A DNA stretch of 54,255 nt, from NCBI GenBank assembly GCA_017416845.1, contig JAFQBA010000075.1, positions 1 through 54,255 on the forward strand, read 5' to 3'. The stretch comes from Clostridia bacterium. GTDB lineage: Bacteria; Bacillota; Clostridia; UMGS1810. Below the pieces are notes generated by a model. That model did not search any database, was not told the DNA's origin, and saw only the letters and a list, made by a program, of their open reading frames with translations. Every line of letters begins with the position of its first letter. Positions within the stretch are counted from its first letter, which is position 1. Positions 51,481 to 54,255 of this stretch are shown here, piece after piece. The position numbers and the translations under genes were made by a program.

Positions 51481-52674
51481 TTACCAGTATCTCTTCCAGT
51501 CGGGATGAGTGTATCTCATGAGTGCTTCGAGAAGGAAGAAGTCTCCGTAAGATGTGCAACCGTCAATACAAAGATTGTGAGGAGCGGAGCATGTTACCCA
51601 GTTTACAAGACCGTCAAAGTCTTTGTTTTCATAGTCCATGCAGTTGTCGATAACAGCTTCCAAAAGCTTTGCGGAAGCGTTTTGATATACTGCTTTTTCT
51701 TCGGCATCATCGGGAAGATATTTCATTGCTTCCATCATACCGCAGGCGTTGATAAGAGCTGCCGATGAGTCTTTTGCTTCGTCGCATTCTTCAACAAAAT
51801 CGTAGTCATAGTATGGAATGTTGTTTTTTGGCAAATGATTGAGGGCAAAATATGTAACATCGCGGTGAAGAGGGAGAAGGCTTTCGTCTTTGGTATAGGT
51901 ATATGCTACGGGGAAACCGTATACACCCCATGCATGACCTCTTGTCCAAGTTGAATCATCGGCATGACCCTGGAATGTGAGACCACGTACGGGAGCATGA
52001 GTTTCAACATCAAACATGAAATGGTGGAAGGAGGAGCCGTCCTTACGGATGAGATGCTTTTCGGTGATTGCAAGCTGAGATTTTGCTGCATCCATAAACT
52101 TCTGATCACCTGTCTGTTCATATGCCCAGAAAAACAGCGGAATGTTCATAAGAGTGTCCATCATTGTACGGCAACCTGCATCGTTGTCTTTGTTCTTGTG
52201 CGAACGAAGGATGAAACCGCCTTTTTGTGAATAGAGATGTTCATAGAGATGCTCTGCGGCACCTATGCACATTTCCTTAATCTTTTCGTCTTTGGTAAAT
52301 CTGTAGAGTGCGATGCACGAAGGTGTGAAAACAAAGCCAACGTCATGACTCCAGAGACCTGTTCTCGTCTCAAATCTTTCATAATATGAATCAAGCTGTG
52401 CTTTTGCATAATCAAGAAACTTTTCGTTTCCGGTAAGTTCGTATGCAAGAAGCATACTTCCTGTGTGCATACCCTGTGTCCAGCTTGAGTTCTCTCCCAT
52501 TTCATATTTATCTTCTTTTGAAGTTGTACCGGGGAATTTATTGTTAAACTGTTCAAGTTTTACAAGCCATTTGTCTGTAGCTTTTTTGATAGCGTTCTGA
52601 ATTTTTTCAGCAGGAATTTCATATTTTCCGGCAAAACGTTCAGGATTTGTTAATTTAATATTTCCTCTTACCAT
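51481..52674 (-). CDS. Unsaturated glucuronyl hydrolase (GH88), copy 2
   Basis: A 397-aa cytoplasmic (alpha/alpha)6-barrel enzyme that hydrates and removes the unsaturated uronic acid left at the non-reducing end by polysaccharide lyases. Conserved features: WTQGMHTGSMLLAYELTG, LWSHDVGFVF with the first acidic residue, CRTMMDTLMNIPLFFW with the catalytic Asp, RGHAWGVYGFPVAYTYT, and DSSAALINACGM. It is closely related to the adjacent gene (same length, about 75% similar by eye). RBS AAGGAG. It has its own promoter of the same form as its twin. It fits downstream processing of the heparinase-like lyase products. Confidence 0.93.
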   Translation of the reverse strand: MVRGNIKLTNPERFAGKYEIPAEKIQNAIKKATDKWLVKLEQFNNKFPGTTSKEDKYEMGENSSWTQGMHTGSMLLAYELTGNEKFLDYAKAQLDSYYERFETRTGLWSHDVGFVFTPSCIALYRFTKDEKIKEMCIGAAEHLYEHLYSQKGGFILRSHKNKDNDAGCRTMMDTLMNIPLFFWAYEQTGDQKFMDAAKSQLAITEKHLIRKDGSSFHHFMFDVETHAPVRGLTFQGHADDSTWTRGHAWGVYGFPVAYTYTKDESLLPLHRDVTYFALNHLPKNNIPYYDYDFVEECDEAKDSSAALINACGMMEAMKYLPDDAEEKAVYQNASAKLLEAVIDNCMDYENKDFDGLVNWVTCSAPHNLCIDGCTSYGDFFLLEALMRYTHPDWKRYW

Positions 52675-52702
52675 TTCAAATTCTCCTTGCTCATAAAATT
52701 AA

Positions 52703-52733
52703 TAGCCGAATCAGTCCAAAAACCAATTCGGCT
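52703..52733 (-). other. Inverted repeat between the GH88 twins
   Basis: AGCCGAAT ... ATTCGGCT, an 8-bp perfect dyad with a 14-base centre, just downstream of the -10 of copy 2. It could be a 5' leader hairpin, a regulator site overlapping the start of transcription, or a weak terminator for copy 1; no T-run follows. Confidence 0.5.
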
Positions 52734-52736
52734 ATA

Positions 52737-52765
52737 ATTATATCATATATGTTTCACTATGTAAA
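52737..52765 (-). promoter_or_regulatory. Promoter of GH88 copy 2
   Basis: TTTACA (52760-52765), 17-base spacer and TATAAT (52737-52742) on the minus strand. The block TTTACA ... TGATATAATTATA is shared with the copy 1 promoter. Confidence 0.72.
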
Positions 52766-52810
52766 TGAAATATCTGACATTTTTATTGGAATTTCTTCCA
52801 TTAATTTAAA

Positions 52811-54004
52811 TTACCAATATCTCTTCCAGTCGGGGTCGGTGATTCTTTTTAATGCTTCAAGAAGGAAGAAATCACCGTAGGAAGTGCAACCGTCAATGCA
52901 GAGGTTGTGAGGAGCAGAGCAAGTTACCCAGTTGATAAGACCATCGAAATCTTTGTTATCATAGTCCATACAATTGTCGATAACGCCTTCAATCATCATC
53001 ATTGCGGCATTTCGGTAATACTCTTTTTCTTCGGCTGTGTCAGGAAGATATTTGCAAGCTTCAAGCATGCCGCAGGCGTTAACAAGAGCGGCAGAAGAAT
53101 CTCTTGCTTCATCGCATTTCTCAACAAAATCGTAGTCATAATAAGGAATATTATCTTCGGGAAGGTGATTGAGTACAAAATAGCACACATCACGGTGAAG
53201 CGGGAGAAGGCTTTCGTCTTTGGTATATGTATATGCAACAGGGAAACCGTATACTCCCCATGAATGACCTCTTGACCAGCAGGAATCATCGGAATGACCC
53301 TGAAATGTGAGACCACGAACAGGTTTGTGAGTTTCAACTTCAAATTGATAGTGATGGAAGGATGAACCGTCCTCGCGGATAAGACAGCTTTCGGTGATTG
53401 CAAGTTGTGATTTAGCCGCGTCAAGGAATTTTTGTTCACCGGTTTGTTCATATGTCCAGAAAAACAGCGGAATGTTCATGAGAGTGTCCATCATTGTTCT
53501 GCAACCGGGCTCACTGCTTGCATCAAAAGAACGCTGAATAAAACCGCCTTTTTGAGAATACATGTTATCATAAAGATGGTTAGCAGCTTTTATTGCAAGC
53601 TCTTTGAGGCTTTCATCGCCTGTGAGTCTGTAGAGTGCTATAACAGACGGGGTATATACAAAACCAACATCATGATCCCAAAGACCTGTTTTTGTTTCGT
53701 AACGTGTGAAATATGTTTTAATTTGCTCTTTGGCATGCTCCAGAAATCTTTCGTTGCCGGTGAGTTCATAGGCAAGAATGGTTGCACCGGTGTGCATGCC
53801 CTGTGTCCAGGTGTTATTTTCGCCAAGTTTATATTTATCTTCCTCCTTAGAGCAAGCTCCGGGAAAAAGACCGCCAAATTCATCAAGTTTTTTGAGCCAT
53901 TTGTCGGTGGCTTTTTTTATTGTAGCCTGAATTTTTTCGGCAGGAATTTCATATTTGCCTGCATAACGCGCAGGATTGTCAAGTTTAATATTACCTCTTA
54001 CCAT
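52811..54004 (-). CDS. Unsaturated glucuronyl hydrolase (GH88), copy 1
   Basis: A 397-aa twin of the downstream gene, with the same motifs: WTQGMHTGATILAYELTG, LWDHDVGFVYTP, CRTMMDTLMNIPLFFW (catalytic Asp), RGHSWGVYGFPVAYTYT, DSSAALVNACGM. It lacks a signal peptide. Differences cluster in surface regions and in residues 140-165 (QRSFDASSEPGC versus LRSHKNKDNDAGC), near the substrate entrance, so the two copies may prefer different oligosaccharides. RBS AAGGAG precedes ATG. Tandem arrangement and matching promoters point to a local duplication. Confidence 0.93.
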   Translation of the reverse strand: MVRGNIKLDNPARYAGKYEIPAEKIQATIKKATDKWLKKLDEFGGLFPGACSKEEDKYKLGENNTWTQGMHTGATILAYELTGNERFLEHAKEQIKTYFTRYETKTGLWDHDVGFVYTPSVIALYRLTGDESLKELAIKAANHLYDNMYSQKGGFIQRSFDASSEPGCRTMMDTLMNIPLFFWTYEQTGEQKFLDAAKSQLAITESCLIREDGSSFHHYQFEVETHKPVRGLTFQGHSDDSCWSRGHSWGVYGFPVAYTYTKDESLLPLHRDVCYFVLNHLPEDNIPYYDYDFVEKCDEARDSSAALVNACGMLEACKYLPDTAEEKEYYRNAAMMMIEGVIDNCMDYDNKDFDGLINWVTCSAPHNLCIDGCTSYGDFFLLEALKRITDPDWKRYW

Positions 54005-54040
54005 TTTGGAAATCTCCTTAAGTAAAATTTTGTCATTATA

Positions 54041-54069
54041 ATTATATCACAAAATTTTTAGTTTGTAAA
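54041..54069 (-). promoter_or_regulatory. Promoter of GH88 copy 1
   Basis: TTTACA (54064-54069), 17-base spacer and TATAAT (54041-54046) on the minus strand; a second TATAAT lies at 54035-54040. Confidence 0.72.
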
Positions 54070-54112
54070 TACAAAATGAGATTAAAAAGCAGATAAATTG
54101 GAGTTTGTCGCT

Positions 54113-54255
54113 CTGTTTAACACAAGGGCGAAAGGCTCCCTTGTGTAAAGGGAGCTGTCACGAAGTGACTGAGGGATTGTTAAATGATAAACTCTCAATC
54201 AAGTACAAATACTGCAATTGAGGCAGTTTGTTACAATCCCTCCACCGCTTACGCG
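54113..54255. repeat. Composite dispersed intergenic repeat at the right edge
   Basis: It contains the hairpin GGCTCCCTTGTGTAAAGGGAGC, then GTCAC-gaa-GTGAC, then TGAGGGATTGT, and after about 40 bases the complementary ACAATCCCTCC before running off the edge. This architecture is a familiar intergenic repeat type in clostridial gut genomes. It carries no ORF and may continue past the window. Confidence 0.65.

Noticed and set aside
1..54255. CRISPR array, prophage or insertion sequence with transposase
   Set aside because: I saw no regularly spaced repeats, cas genes, phage structural genes, integrase or transposase anywhere in the window.

Overview
The window reads as chromosomal DNA of a low-GC Gram-positive bacterium, most likely an uncultured gut-type clostridium (Eubacteriales/Oscillospirales-like). 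The basis is strong purine-rich ribosome binding sites, sigma-A-like promoters almost all with 17-base spacers, S-layer homology (SLH) proteins, a Firmicutes-style mre/mrdA/min cluster and a tRNA-Gly lacking an encoded CCA. The taxonomic call is inference; no 16S gene or other marker is present.

Left third (about 0.4-19 kb), all on the minus strand and led by one promoter near 18.9 kb: an eight-gene set of exported proteins. In transcription order these are a protein with three C-terminal SLH repeats, a large protein with degenerate SLH-like repeats, two multidomain heparinase II/III-like polysaccharide lyases (1406 and 1260 aa), and three related LamG-like (concanavalin-fold) surface proteins, two of them a recent tandem duplicate. 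The start of a further minus-strand gene is visible at the left edge. From 19 to 28.6 kb lie cytoplasmic sugar genes: two Gfo/Idh/MocA oxidoreductases, a sugar-phosphate-isomerase-like TIM barrel, two AraC regulators, a NagB-like deaminase, a NagA-like deacetylase, an L-fucose-isomerase-like protein and a divergent RpiR/SIS regulator. A MITE-like element with about 45-bp terminal inverted repeats sits at 23.8-24.1 kb.

Middle (28.6-46.2 kb), mostly housekeeping: a small membrane protein with an acidic tail; rpsB-tsf; tRNA-Gly(GCC); a TtcA-like tRNA thiolase with tadA; a stand-alone class I fumarase alpha subunit; long-form hpf; an unannotated 56-aa ORF; a CDF cation transporter; then a long minus-strand cell-shape and division run of zapA, U32 peptidase-like (RlhA type), dut, maf, mreB, mreC, mreD, mrdA, minD and mgsA.

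Right end (45.2-54.2 kb) returns to carbohydrate genes: a DUF4432 aldose-epimerase-like protein, a GH78 alpha-L-rhamnosidase, a patatin-like phospholipase, a TIM-barrel isomerase with a ComB-like phosphatase, and two tandem GH88 unsaturated glucuronyl hydrolases under near-identical promoters. The window ends in a dispersed intergenic repeat.

Taken together, the surface lyases would cut a uronic-acid-containing polysaccharide, GH88 would remove the unsaturated uronate, GH78 would remove rhamnose, and the oxidoreductase, isomerase and NagAB-like genes would process monomers. No sugar transporter, sulfatase or KDG-pathway gene is present, so uptake and later steps must be encoded elsewhere. The polysaccharide substrate cannot be named from sequence alone.
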